DNA of 64,000 nucleotides, taken from the NCBI GenBank assembly GCA_963798275.1, contig CAWCTB010000001.1, positions 1 through 64,000 of the forward strand. The letters run 5' to 3'. This stretch comes from CAWCTB01 sp963798275. GTDB lineage: Bacteria > Acidobacteriota > Terriglobia > Terriglobales > Acidobacteriaceae. The number at the start of each line of letters is the position of its first letter. Positions within the stretch are counted from its first letter, which is position 1. Both the position numbers and the translations under genes were made by a program. The notes under the pieces are model-generated. The model had not been told where the DNA came from. It did not search any database and saw only the letters and a program-made list of their open reading frames with translations. Shown here one piece after another: positions 9,005 to 21,744 of this stretch.

Positions 9005-9331
9005 TCGCCGAGGGTTCCGTTTCCTTCAGGTTCGAATCTGAACCGATATCTTACGCCAGCGTGGAACAATCGCCGCGGATTGAATCACAGGGCAGGCGAG
9101 CCTCATTGCGGGACGAATTATTGCTGCGAGCATTCCAGTCATACATCGCTCGTTGCCCGCCCTTCCTGGTGTTAGGCCATGGCGGTGTTGACGATTGCAA
9201 ACTGCGACGCCGGCCAGCAAGCATCATCTAATGTGGTAGGCTTTTTACTGGGGTGGAGTGTCTGCGCGTGAAGCGTCAGCGCACCCGTGGCAAAGCGCCG
9301 GCTGCGGCCCCCACCGCGAGGACGAACAGCA
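9005..9331. other. Divergent intergenic region between the ligase/acyltransferase and secA
   Basis: This 327-bp region separates two divergently read genes and must hold both promoters. A TTGACG hexamer near 9186 is a possible -35 box for secA, but no clear -10 follows at the right distance. A T-arm-like 'GGTTCGAATC' at about 9030 is not part of a foldable tRNA. Confidence 0.4.
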
Positions 9332-12260
<2,929 letters not shown>

Positions 12261-12430
12261 CCCGGTCGCACTGAGTCACTCCTGTAAGACAAGAATCCCA
12301 TTACGTCGCTGGGGAGGGTATCGCCTCTCTGGACCGAGCGGTGCCTTTCCTTGCTTACTCAGCTATTCAGAACTTCGGATTTGAATGATTGCAACTCTGG
12401 TACAGTGAGTGGCCGGGAGGAGAAATCAAC

Positions 12431-12919
12431 ATGGCGCTACCGGGCTATTTGACACTGAAAGGCCAGAAACAGGGCGATATAAAAGGATCGGTCACGCAGA
12501 GGGGCAGAGAAGGCAGCATTCTGGTACTGGCATTTACCCTGGAGAGCGTCAGTCCGCGAGACTCGCAATCCGGTCTGCCCACGGGCAAAAGGCAGCACAA
12601 GCCGATCGTGATCACGAAAGAGATCGACCGTAGCTCGCCAGCCCTCTGGACGGCATTGGTGAACAACGAGAACATGACCCAGTTCACACTCGGGCTTTGG
12701 GCTCCAGGAACCGGCACCCATGCCGGCCAGGAAGTTCAGTACTACACCATCAAACTGACCAACGCGAGTGTCGCGTCCATCGTCGAGTTCCTGCCCGACA
12801 CGGAGGACCCAGTGCAGGAGAAGTTCTCCGCACGCGAGAACGTCTCGTTCGTCTACCAGAAGATCGAGTGGACCTGGACCGACGGCGGAATCACTGCAAC
12901 CGACAACTGGACCGCGTAA
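12431..12919 (+). CDS. hcp: Hcp-family type VI secretion tube protein (TssD-like), orphan
   Basis: A 162-residue protein with a strong GGAGGAG Shine-Dalgarno upstream of ATG 12431. It has the Hcp start ALPGYLTLKG, the GKRQHKPIVITKEIDRSSPALW segment, the YYTIKLTNASVASI strand and a C-terminal VSFVYQKIEWTW, all characteristic of Hcp. Hcp hexamers stack into the tube of the type VI or a related contractile injection system, and single hcp genes can serve as effectors or chaperones. No sheath, spike, baseplate or ATPase gene is in the window, so this copy is unlinked to its apparatus. It sits between secA and a convergent glycosidase gene. Confidence 0.85.
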   Translation: MALPGYLTLKGQKQGDIKGSVTQRGREGSILVLAFTLESVSPRDSQSGLPTGKRQHKPIVITKEIDRSSPALWTALVNNENMTQFTLGLWAPGTGTHAGQEVQYYTIKLTNASVASIVEFLPDTEDPVQEKFSARENVSFVYQKIEWTWTDGGITATDNWTA

Positions 12920-12975
12920 GCTGAGGACACGCCTGATAGCGATTTCCCGGAACCTCTCGATAGCCACGCCGTAGC

Positions 12976-15320
12976 TTATGGTTTCACGCTGACCGCATGT
13001 CCCGAATATTGCACTGTTTTGTCGGGCTGCGAGGTGACATCGATGCCAATCCCGTGGGCTTCGCTGACGAAGACGATCTGAAAGGTGCGGCTCTCCAGCA
13101 TCCCCGGGAATTTGCCCTTGCGTTCGCCGATGCTGAGCGTTTGCGAGGCGTCGTCCCAGTGAATGGGAATCGTCGCGTAGACGCCCTTCTCGTAGTCGTA
13201 GGTGTCGTTCTCGTCCTCGTAGAGGGTGAAGTCTCCATTGGCACCGCGATAGACGCGCAGTTCGATGGGATCGGCCGGCTTTTCGGCGGCGTACTGCAGA
13301 TCAGGGCCCAGGGGAATGATCGATCCCGCAGGTACGTACAGAGGAATTCGCTGCAGAGGAGCTGAGGCTTCGATCCTTTGTCCTCCATTCTGCATTTGTC
13401 CGCTCCAGAAGTCGTACCACATAGCCTTGGGCAGGTAGAGGCGGCGAGTCTTGGCGGCGGGCTCTGTTACCGGGCTCACCAGGATCGAGGGCCCGAAGAG
13501 AAACTGGTCGCCGATGTTGAGCGCGACAGGATCGTTGCGGAAGTCCATGGCGAGCGGGCGCATGGGCGTGTAGCTTGCGCTGGTCACGCGCCATGCCGTC
13601 GAGTAGATGTAAGGCATCAGCCGGTAACGCAGGCGGTCGAAGCTGGTCAGGATGGATTGCGCGTCGGGGCCGTAGGACCAGAGCTCGTTCTGGTCGTTGC
13701 TGCGGGTGCCGTGGACGCGGAAGATCGGGCAGAAGGCGCCGAACTCGAACCAGCGGATGAACAGCTCGCGATAGGCGGGATCGGTGGGGTTGCCGCTGAC
13801 GAAGCCGCCAATGTCGGTGGTCCAGTAGGGAAGGCCCGAGAGCGCGAAGTTGAGGCCGGCGGGGATCTGGCGCTGGAAGGTGATCCAGTCGGAGTTGATG
13901 TCGCCTGACCAGGCGGTGACCGCGTTGCGCTGGCTCCCGGCGAAGGCGGAGCGCGACAGAATGAACACGCGCTTCTCGTTCGACGCCGCGCGCTGGCCTT
14001 GATATACGGCGGTAGTGGTCATCAGCGGGAAGATGTTGGCGTAACGGTTGCCGCTGCCGATGGCCAGCGTGTGATTGAGCATGATGTTCTCTTCGCGGCC
14101 CTCGGTCTCGGGCTCGGTGGTGTCGAGCCACCAGGCATCGACGCCGATCTTGAACAGCGCTTTGTCCATCAGCTCCCAGTAATACTTGCGCGCTTCGGGA
14201 TTGGTGGCGTCGTACACCGCCATCTCTGCGGCGTGGTAGGGCGGCTGGGCATTGAGCGTCCTGGTCGATGAACCAGCCGTTCTTGTCCATGGTCTCGTAC
14301 TCCTTCGAGCCGGGCTCGAAGAAGGGCCACACCGAGATCATCAAGTGGAAGTTGTTCTTGTGCAGGTCGTCGATCATGCCCTTGGGATCGGGGTACTTGG
14401 GGTTGAAGACGTGCTCGCCCTTGCGGTTCCACCAGAACCAGTCCTGCACAATGTCGTCGATGGGGATGCGCAGCTCGCGGTATTTGTGCGCGACGCCGAG
14501 CAGTTCGTCCTGCGACTTGTAGCGGTTCTTGCACTGCCAGAAGCCGTAGGCCCACTTGCCGAACATGGGGGCCGTGCCAGTGAGCTCGCGATAGCCGGCG
14601 ATGATGCGGTCGAAGCCGGGGCCGTAGAGGAAGTAGTAGTCGATGGTGTCGGCGACTTCGGAGCTGACGTAGAGGGCGTGCTCGAAACGGTTGTTGAAGC
14701 GGCTGCGCGAGGTGTTGTTCCAGAACAGGCCGTAGCCCACGCTGGAGAGCATGAGCGGCACGGCGATGCTGGTGTTGTCCTGCGAGAGGTCGATGGACTC
14801 GCCGCGATAATTCCACACGCCGGCCTGGTGCTGTCCCAGTCCGTAGATGGCTTCGCTGGAGCCGTAACCGGCAAGCGTCATGTAGTCTTCGGAGCGGTAG
14901 GTCTGCTCGCCGTTCACCGTAGCGGGGTACATGGTCTTCGACTCGTCGTGCAACAAAACGTGGCCGTTGGCGTCGGTGTAGGTGATGCCGCCGGTGGTGC
15001 GATTGACGGCGACTTTGAGCTGCGAGGTGGTCAACGTGATCTCGTCGCTGCCGGCCTGTACGCTGAAATTCGCTGCGGGCCACACTGTCTTGATGATCGC
15101 CGGATTGTTATTCGGTGGAAACGCTGCCGTTGGCGAGTACACAAGATGAATGATGGAGTCGCTGCAGACTTGCAGCTTCAGCGTGCCAACCTTCATGTGG
15201 AACAGCGACGCCGTCGGCCTGTTGCTCAAAGCTGCTGACGGGGTTTAGGGGGGTCCACTGAGCGTAAGCGGTGAAGTTGGCGGCAAGCAGCAGCAGGGGG
15301 AGCAGTCGAATTGTTCGCAT
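12976..15320 (-). CDS. Secreted glycoside hydrolase family 31 (alpha-glucosidase/alpha-xylosidase type), two frame breaks
   Basis: Joining breaks at ~15206 and ~14257 gives an uninterrupted 780-residue enzyme. ATG 15320 opens with a signal peptide (MRTIRLLPLLLLAANFTAYA), so the protein is exported. A galactose-mutarotase-like N-terminal domain is followed by the (beta/alpha)8 barrel: DIVQDWFWW, the nucleophile motif DAWWLDTTEPE, SRSAFAGSQRNAVTAWSGD with the acid/base Asp, and FCPIFRVHG. GH31 enzymes release alpha-linked glucose or xylose from oligo- and polysaccharides; WLDTTEPE and WSGDINSDW favour alpha-xylosidase/alpha-glucosidase-like members. The final ~150 residues are the beta-sandwich C-terminal domains. 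Its 3' end faces hcp. Confidence 0.87.
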
Positions 15321-15403
15321 GGGCCGATACCGCCAGCCATGGTAATGGAGGAGCGCGGTCCGAGGGAAGCAGCAACTCCGGTGTTGACCGTATAATCGAG
15401 CCC

Positions 15404-15736
15404 ATGGACGAACAGGATTTTCGGCGACATTCGGACGAGAGCCTGGAACGGCTGAAGCGCAGCCTCTATGAAGCGGAAGGCGAGGCGGACTTTGAAGTCG
15501 AGGAGAACGCCGGCGCACTGCATATCAGCTTTGACGATCCGCCCGGCAAGTTCATCATCTCGCCCAATTCGCCCGCGCGGCAAATCTGGATTTCGGCGCT
15601 GTCCACCAGCTTCAAGCTCGACTGGTCAGAGGCCAAGAACGACTTCGAACTGACGAAGAGCGGCGAGTCGATCAAGCCGTTGGTCGGGCGCTTGATCAAC
15701 GAGCAACTCGGGGAACAGGCGATCACGCTCAAGTAG
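15404..15736 (+). CDS. cyaY: Frataxin / CyaY iron-binding protein
   Basis: A 110-residue protein from ATG 15404 (MDEQDFRRHSDESLERL). It has the acidic first helix (LYEAEGEADFEVEE) and the frataxin signature DDPPGKFIISPNSPARQIWISA, ending with strands and a helix (PLVGRLINEQLGEQAITLK). Frataxins bind iron via the acidic ridge and tune Fe-S cluster assembly by the cysteine desulfurase complex. CyaY is best known from proteobacteria and mitochondria, so its presence here is worth noting. It is divergent from the GH31 gene, 83 bp away. A 'GTGGATAGTGGATAG' repeat follows the stop. Confidence 0.85.
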   Translation: MDEQDFRRHSDESLERLKRSLYEAEGEADFEVEENAGALHISFDDPPGKFIISPNSPARQIWISALSTSFKLDWSEAKNDFELTKSGESIKPLVGRLINEQLGEQAITLK

Positions 15737-15813
15737 CAGTGGATAGTGGATAGCAGGGCCGGAGGGTCGGCTGACGGCTTGTCCCGGGGGCTGGACGGCT
15801 ATCCCAAACCGAA

Positions 15814-16533
15814 TCAAAAATGGTCGCTTAAACGCCCAAAACTCTCGACTTCCAACAATCTGCCATTGCCGGCTGCGGGACGCAGCTCATCGCGTTCCAG
15901 CATCCAGGTGTTGTGGTGCGGCACGAAGACGGCGTGCAGGCCGGCTTCCAGCGCGGGATTGATGTCGGACTTGGGGCTGTTGCCGATCATCCACGTGGTC
16001 TCGCGAAGCAGTCCATACTTCTCCACAACCGCCTGGTAGGTGGCAGCATCTTTCTCGGCAACGATCTCGATGGCGGTGAAGTAATCCCTCAAGCCAGAGC
16101 GTTCCGCCTTGCCCGATTGCTCGGTGAAGTTGCCCTTGGTAACCATGAACAGATGATGGCGCTGCGAAAGATCGGCGAGCGTTTCGGGAACCTCGGGCAG
16201 GATCTCCATGGGGTGATCGGCGATGCGGAACGCAATCGCCTTGATCTTCTCGTGCAGGTCCGGGGTAATCGGCTCTACCGAGAGCTGCTCGAAGCAGACG
16301 ACCAGGGCGTTGGCAAAGCTGTGCATGCCGTAGCCGTGGTGACGGATGTTCTCGCGCTCGACTTCGTACAGGACTTCGCGGACCTGGTCGGGCGTGTAGG
16401 TGTGGTGATTGAGGAACGAGATGAAGTTGGCGATGGCCTGCTCGAAGTAGATGTTGTTCTCCCACAAGGTATCGTCGGCATCGATCAGCAGGTTCTGGCC
16501 GGGAGCGATCTTTGCAGATGAGGCTAGAGACAT
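15814..16533 (-). CDS. HAD-superfamily hydrolase
   Basis: A 239-residue protein with the four HAD motifs: LLIDADDTLWENN (motif I, nucleophile DxD), FMVTKGNF (motif II Thr), a conserved Lys near KAERSGLRDYF, and MIGNSPKSDINPALEAGL (motif IV). The alpha-helical cap lies between motifs I and II. The 'DADDTLW' form is seen in phosphoglycolate-phosphatase-like and nucleotidase-like HADs; the substrate cannot be predicted. It is convergent with cyaY. Confidence 0.8.
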   Translation of the reverse strand: MSLASSAKIAPGQNLLIDADDTLWENNIYFEQAIANFISFLNHHTYTPDQVREVLYEVERENIRHHGYGMHSFANALVVCFEQLSVEPITPDLHEKIKAIAFRIADHPMEILPEVPETLADLSQRHHLFMVTKGNFTEQSGKAERSGLRDYFTAIEIVAEKDAATYQAVVEKYGLLRETTWMIGNSPKSDINPALEAGLHAVFVPHHNTWMLERDELRPAAGNGRLLEVESFGRLSDHF

Positions 16534-16686
16534 CGATCTTCGTTCTCTGGTGGACTAATCAAATAGAGTACCGCAGCAGCGGCGCAATGGCGGAGGGAAG
16601 TGCTGGTTGAAAGCGGCACCGACGCAGAGGCGCGGCCTGTCCGTCGTCGCTACCAGGCCAGGGTTCCAGGCCTAGCGAAATTGCCA

Positions 16687-17574
16687 TTAGCGAGTAGTTG
16701 CCACAGCCGCGTTGCCGACGAACTCGACCTGGGGCTTGATGGGAATGATGCCCGCCTCGTAGCCCATGTCCAGCAGCTTGACGATGGCTTCGCGTCCATC
16801 CTTGCCGTAGTCGAGGGTGCGCTCGTTGACGTACATGCCGACAAACTTGTCAGCCAGTTGGGTGTCGAGATCGCGGGCGAACTGCAGGGCGTATTGCAAC
16901 GCTTCCTCGCGATTGTCGAGGGCGTACTGAATGCTGTCGCGCAGGGCATTGCAGCAGGCGTTGATGAGGTCAGTCCCGAGATCGCGTTTGATGGCGTTAC
17001 CGCCGAGAGGCAGAGGCATGCCGGTCTTGTCGCGCCACCACCTGCCCATGTCCAGAATGCGGTGCAGGCCGGAGCGGTCGAAGGTGAGCTGGCCTTCGTG
17101 GATGATGAGGCCGGCTTCGTACTTGCCGTCGAGCACGCGGGGAATGATCTGATCGAAGGGCACGACCTCGGTTTCAACCGTGGGAGCAAAGAGCTTCAAG
17201 GCGAGATAGGCGGTCGTCATGGTTCCGGGCACGGCAATCTTTACCTTCGCGATCTCGTCCGCGGGGAAAGTTCGCGAGGAGACGATCATCGGCCCGTAGC
17301 CTTCGCCGACGCTGCCGCCACAGGGCATGAGCGCGTACTTGTCCTGCAGGTAGGGATAGGCATGGAAGGAAATCGCCGTTATGTCGTAGTAGCCTTCCAG
17401 TGCCTGGCGGTTGAGGGTCTCGATATCGCAAAGCGTGTGCACGAACTTCACTCCCGGCACGCGCACCTTGTTGGTGGCCATGCCGTAGAACATGAAGGCG
17501 TCGTCGGAATCGGGACTGTGAGCAACCTTGATTTCGCGAACCGGAGTACCGGGACTGCTTGTCATAAGGCACAC
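16687..17574 (-). CDS. mqnD: 1,4-dihydroxy-6-naphthoate synthase
   Basis: A 295-residue periplasmic-binding-protein-fold enzyme. IKVAHSPDSDDAFMFYGM at the N-terminus, DITAISFHAYPY, then PMIVSSRTF and AVPGTMTTAYLALKLF, and GLIIHEGQLTFDRSGL are diagnostic of MqnD. The enzyme converts cyclic dehypoxanthinyl futalosine to 1,4-dihydroxy-6-naphthoate in the futalosine route to menaquinone. The MPLPLGGNAIKRDLG segment contains the conserved substrate loop. It lies 81 bp downstream of bioY on the same strand. mqnC and mqnA are elsewhere in the window. Confidence 0.92.
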   Translation of the reverse strand: MCLMTSSPGTPVREIKVAHSPDSDDAFMFYGMATNKVRVPGVKFVHTLCDIETLNRQALEGYYDITAISFHAYPYLQDKYALMPCGGSVGEGYGPMIVSSRTFPADEIAKVKIAVPGTMTTAYLALKLFAPTVETEVVPFDQIIPRVLDGKYEAGLIIHEGQLTFDRSGLHRILDMGRWWRDKTGMPLPLGGNAIKRDLGTDLINACCNALRDSIQYALDNREEALQYALQFARDLDTQLADKFVGMYVNERTLDYGKDGREAIVKLLDMGYEAGIIPIKPQVEFVGNAAVATTR

Positions 17575-17655
17575 AACTCGTGCGGCTCAATAGCCGGAGA
17601 AAAAATAGGTTGACGGGCACCGGACCTCGCGCTTTCACCTGGGCGAAATGGATGC

Positions 17656-18229
17656 TCACAGAAATGCGTTGTAAGCGGCGCGCAACGGCTGCAGCCACCA
17701 TCACCTTCATCACTTCAGCGAAGAGGAAGGGATACAGCCCGAAGATTGCCGCGTTGTGCCAACTGTGGGTCAAGACAGCCAGCCATGCAATCCCGCTGGC
17801 AAACAGCAGCACTTCGGCCACAGTTCCGGCAACCAGGTTTCGGGTGAAGCTCTGGAAGACACCGCGCTCTGCAATCCAGCCCGCGATAAAGGCGACAACG
17901 GGATAGGCCCACAGGTATCCGGCCGTCGGTCCGAGTAACTGGCCGATCCCGCCCGGACCAGCAGGGCTGAACACGGGCAAGCCCATCGCGCCCCAGGCCA
18001 GGTACAGAGCGGCGGCAGCGAAACCGCGTTTGCTGCCGAGCGTCAGGCCAACCAGCAGGACGCCGAAATTCGCCAGCGTCAGCGGAACAGGCGTGAAGGG
18101 CAACGGCAAGACCAGGCGCGCACAGACCGCAATGACGGCACTGGCGCAAATCACAATGCCGGCTTGCCGCAGCAGGCTGCCCAACTGCTCGGCGGCAATC
18201 GAAGGAGTCTGGAATGCTGTTTTCGCCAT
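17656..18229 (-). CDS. bioY: BioY biotin transporter S component (probable C-terminal frame break)
   Basis: A hydrophobic protein with the BioY hallmarks LPFTPVPLTLANFGVLLVGLTLG, AALYLAWGAMGLPVFSPAGPGGIGQLLGPTAGYLWAYPV and AFIAGWIAERG. BioY is the substrate-binding subunit of the biotin ECF transporter. As written, the frame has no stop after the last helix and runs out of frame through mqnD. A +1 shift near 17674 would end the protein at the TGA 17656-17658 after VARRYNAFL, giving the normal ~190 residues. A good Shine-Dalgarno (GAGGAG) precedes ATG 18229. The energising EcfAA'T genes are not nearby. Confidence 0.8.
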
Positions 18230-18262
18230 TAGCTTGCTCCTCAGCCCTGCAATAGGGGAAAT

Positions 18263-18440
18263 TCACTCGGAAGCGTTTTCGTTCTTCCCAGCTGTCTTCT
18301 GTCGCATTTTCAGGCGCAACCTGGTGCTCGTGTTTTTCCTGGCGCAGATGACGCTTAACCCGGAAGTGGATGGCCAGACCCACTCCGATGAGGACTGCGG
18401 TGCTCACGACCAGGAGAACAAAAAGTACTTGGGTCACCAC
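18263..18440 (-). CDS. Small single-helix membrane protein (probable frame break)
   Basis: The GTG at 18440 opens a frame with one strong N-terminal transmembrane helix (VLFVLLVVSTAVLIGVGLAI) and a charged tail (VKRHLRQEKHEHQVAPENATED). The raw frame then overlaps all of bioY out of phase, which is implausible. A +1 break would stop it at 18263, giving 58 residues just upstream of the bioY ribosome binding site. The function is unknown. The break is inferred, not proven by homology. Confidence 0.4.
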
Positions 18441-18512
18441 AGGGATTCAGGATATCAGATTCGTGCGGCAACCCTGCTGCGAGATGTCGGGTAATCACAT
18501 GGGAACGTGATC

Positions 18513-19881
18513 TCACTTAGCGGAAGCGTACTTTCCCGCCATCGCCGCCTCCACTTCGTCAGCCGTGTGCGGCAGCGCTCCGCTCAGGTTCACCAGCTTG
18601 CCGTTGGAATCGACATAGAAGATATCTTCAATGCGCACTCCGATTTTCTCTTCAGGAATATAGATCCCCGGCTCGATGGTGAAGACCATGCCGCGATCGA
18701 GCCGGGTTTTGATGTCCCCGACGTCGTGGACCTCGAGTCCGACGAAGTGACCGACGCCATGAATGAAATATGGCCCGAGCGGCTGGCCATGCAGGTCCTT
18801 GCCGTGGTGGTTGATGTAGTCGTAGGCAACCTGGTAGAGGGAGTTCTGGCCTTTGCCGGTCAGGGTCGAGAGCCCGGCGTTGAACGAATCGATCGCCGCC
18901 CTCTGCGCGCCGAGCACGATGTCGTAGATCTCGCGCTGCCGCGCGGTGAACTTGCCGCCGGCGGGAGCGGTGCGGGTGATGTCGGAGGCGTACATGGCGT
19001 ACTCTCCGGCGACATCCATCACCACCACGTCGCCCGCGGCGATAGGCCCGTCGTCGGCGGAGTAATGCAGTACGGTGGAGTTGTAGCCCGCACCGACGAT
19101 GGGAGCATAGGCCGGGCGCTCGCAGCCGCGCTTCTCAAATTCGTACTGCATGCGGGCTGAAATGTCGTGCTCGTTGAGCCCGGGCTTGAGCATAGCCAAC
19201 GCTGCAAAGTGGGCTGCCACGGAGGCGTCCGTGGCGTGGCGGATGCGTTCGATCTCGCCCGCGTCCTTAATGATTCGGGACTCGGCGATGGCTGGTTTGA
19301 CGTCCTTGGTCGCGACCCCGGCAGGCAGGGTGTTAGTGCGGCGCAGCCAGTCCAACGTGTTGGTTGCGGCATTCTGTTCGCCACTCTCGGGCAGGTCGAG
19401 GTAGAGGCCCCGTCCTGGAGCCAGCAACTGTCCTAGTTGCTGCGGCAGTTGGTCGAGGCTGGCCACCCGGTCGAAGCCCGTAATCGATGCAGCCTGCGGA
19501 TTCTCCGGGCCCAGCTTGGGCCCCGTCCACTTCTCCTGCACCAGGTTGCGCGGAGGGAATGAAGAGGATTTCGATATAGGGATGGGCATCTTTCCCCGAC
19601 ACTTCGGGCGATATCAGCAATGCCCCGCCGGGCTCGCTCGAGCCGGAGAAATAGAAGAAGTCATTGTCCTGGCGGAAGCCGTAAACCGCATTGGGGCCTT
19701 CGGACTCCGTTCCGGCGAATATTACGGCAACACCGCCGTTTAGCTTTTTGGCGAGCGCGACCCGGCGAGCACGGTAATCGGCATTCGATTGGCGATCGAG
19801 CGCGGCCGAGGACAGCCAGGCCAAGCCGAGAAGGACGCACAGAGAACAACGAAGCAACCGGTCAAAGCGATTCAGGTTCAT
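18513..19881 (-). CDS. Secreted M24B-type Xaa-Pro aminopeptidase (frame break)
   Basis: Joining a break at ~19554 (EILFIP then PRNLVQEKWTG) gives 455 residues from ATG 19881. A signal peptide is present (RCSLCVLLGLAWLSSAAL). The creatinase-like N-terminal domain ends in SRIIKDAGEIERIRHATDAS. The pita-bread catalytic domain has the five metal ligands in VVMDVAGEY, ASDITRT, HGVGHFVGLEVHD, FTIEPGIYI and VRIEDIF. Such enzymes remove N-terminal residues preceding proline, here probably in the periplasm for peptide use. The start is 24 nt after the GT2 stop, so they form a likely operon. Confidence 0.87.
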
Positions 19882-19905
19882 GTCTTGTTTTCCAGACAAC
19901 GTCGT

Positions 19906-21579
19906 CTACACCCCGACAGGAAATGGCTTGGCGCTGTGTTCTTCACCGCGGGCCTGCACCAGGCTGTCGAAGCGTCCCTGCAGCAGCGACATCAGGCCGG
20001 TGTACCAGTAACCAAAAACGAAGAGGACCAGAAAAGGTACGGTGAAGTAGTTCTCGTTGGTCATGGCATAGAAGACCGTCCAGGCAAAGTATGCGCCGAT
20101 CAGCAACTCGATCCACGGAACCCATCCCAGGCGCTTGCGATACTTCCTGGCGGCGACCGTCCTGTCCTGCTTGTTCACGACGCGGTATTTGGGAGTGCGG
20201 GCAAACGCCGTTTGTTTTCCCACGATTGCCTCGAACACCGCCTTGGTGTTGGTGACCGTCAAACCGATCCCAAGCCCCATCAGGGGCGGCAGATAGAGAA
20301 ACGTCCGATACCACGTCTTCGGGAACAGTTCCTTCTGCGACACCAGGTAGAAGCTGGAAATCGAGAAGGTCGATGCCAGGAACAGCGGCAGGTCGATGTA
20401 GAGCATCTGGAACCAGCCCTGATAGAAGCGGATCATCATGGCGGGTAGCAGCAGCGTGCTCAGCACGATCATCAGCGGGTAGCTGAGGTTCGCCGTCAGG
20501 TGATACCAGGCCTCGATCTTCTCCCGCTTTGAAACCTTGGAGCCCAGCACCTTGGGCAGGTCTTTCTTGGCGCACTGGATCAGCCCTTTGGCCCAGCGTG
20601 CCTGTTGCGTCTTGAACGCGGTCATCTCGATGGGCAGCTCGGCGGGACATTCCACGTCCTGCAAGTAACGGAACTGCCACCCCTTGAGCTGCGAGCGGTA
20701 GCTGAGGTCGGTGTCTTCGGTCAGGGTGTCGTGTTCCCAGCCGCCGGCGTCGTCGATGGCCTGGCGGCGCCACATCCCGGCGGTGCCGTTGAAGTTGAAA
20801 AACACGCCGGCACGGGAGCGGCCGCCGTGTTCCAGCACGAAGTGCCCGTCGAGCAGGATGGCCTCAACTTCCGTCAGGAATGAGTAATTGCGGTTCAGGT
20901 GGGTCCAGCGGGTCTGCACCATCCCGATCTTGGGGTCGGCGAAGTGATGGATCACCTTCATCAGCCAGTCGGACTGGGGCGTGAAGTCGGCGTCGAAGAT
21001 GGCGATGAATTCGCTATCGGTATGCTTCAGCCCGGCATCGAGCGCGCCGGCCTTGAATCCCTCGCGGTTGGTGCGATGGTGGTAGGTGATGTTGTGACCC
21101 ATCGCCGCATAGCGCTCGACCACCGCGGCCGCAACCTGTACGGTCTCGTCGGTGGAGTCGTCGAGCACCTGGATTTCCAGCTTCTCGCGCGGATACTCCA
21201 GCTTGCAGACGCACTCGACGAGGCGGTCGATGACATACTGCTCGTTGAAGATGGGCAACTGAATGGTGACCTTGGGCAGTTCGGAAAAGTACGCCGAAGG
21301 CGTGGTGACTTTGTTCTTGCGGTGCTTGTAGTAGAGGTAAACCAACTGGTAGCGATGCAGGCCGTAAAATGCCAGCAGAATCAGGACAATGAAGTAGGGA
21401 ATCAGGAGCGCAAGGTCGAAGCCGTTGGCGCGGTAGAGTCCCTTGAAGGTGGTGTCGAGGAAGTGCGTGCGCAGGTAATGCCGCAAGCCATGCGGGGGCT
21501 CGGCCAACAGAATGCAGAACAGGCTCAAGGCAGGGTTCAGGGAGTGCTCCGTCTCAAGAATCCGCGCCCCAGGCGGCAT
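19906..21579 (-). CDS. Processive family 2 glycosyltransferase (cellulose/mannan-synthase-like)
   Basis: A 557-residue inner-membrane GT2. An N-terminal helix (LALLIPYFIVLILLAFYGL) precedes the cytoplasmic catalytic domain, with KVTIQLPIFNE, LDDSTDET (first Asp), the metal-binding FDADF, the acceptor region TEDTDLSYR and the processivity motif QQARW. At least four C-terminal helices follow. This D-D-D-QxxRW arrangement is that of synthases that polymerise and extrude beta-linked glycans. No BcsB, PilZ domain or cellulase gene is adjacent, so the product is unknown; CslA-like glucomannan synthases are an alternative. The exact start among several N-terminal codons is uncertain. Confidence 0.8.
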   Translation of the reverse strand: MPPGARILETEHSLNPALSLFCILLAEPPHGLRHYLRTHFLDTTFKGLYRANGFDLALLIPYFIVLILLAFYGLHRYQLVYLYYKHRKNKVTTPSAYFSELPKVTIQLPIFNEQYVIDRLVECVCKLEYPREKLEIQVLDDSTDETVQVAAAVVERYAAMGHNITYHHRTNREGFKAGALDAGLKHTDSEFIAIFDADFTPQSDWLMKVIHHFADPKIGMVQTRWTHLNRNYSFLTEVEAILLDGHFVLEHGGRSRAGVFFNFNGTAGMWRRQAIDDAGGWEHDTLTEDTDLSYRSQLKGWQFRYLQDVECPAELPIEMTAFKTQQARWAKGLIQCAKKDLPKVLGSKVSKREKIEAWYHLTANLSYPLMIVLSTLLLPAMMIRFYQGWFQMLYIDLPLFLASTFSISSFYLVSQKELFPKTWYRTFLYLPPLMGLGIGLTVTNTKAVFEAIVGKQTAFARTPKYRVVNKQDRTVAARKYRKRLGWVPWIELLIGAYFAWTVFYAMTNENYFTVPFLVLFVFGYWYTGLMSLLQGRFDSLVQARGEEHSAKPFPVGV

Positions 21580-21744
21580 GGCGCGCAGCGTTTGCGCTTA
21601 TGAACGGATGATTGTACCTGAGGGAGCTGGGTCGAACCGAACGGAACTCCGGCTGCCGAATTGCTGAAAAGGGTGCAGGCAATTTTGTTCCGCTCCGTTG
21701 ACTACGCAGGGCCGAAGGCTAACAATGAAACCTGGCGAACGGGT

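Noticed and set aside
9005..9060. tRNA T-arm-like GGTTCGAATC
   Set aside because: No acceptor stem, anticodon arm or CCA-compatible end could be folded around it.
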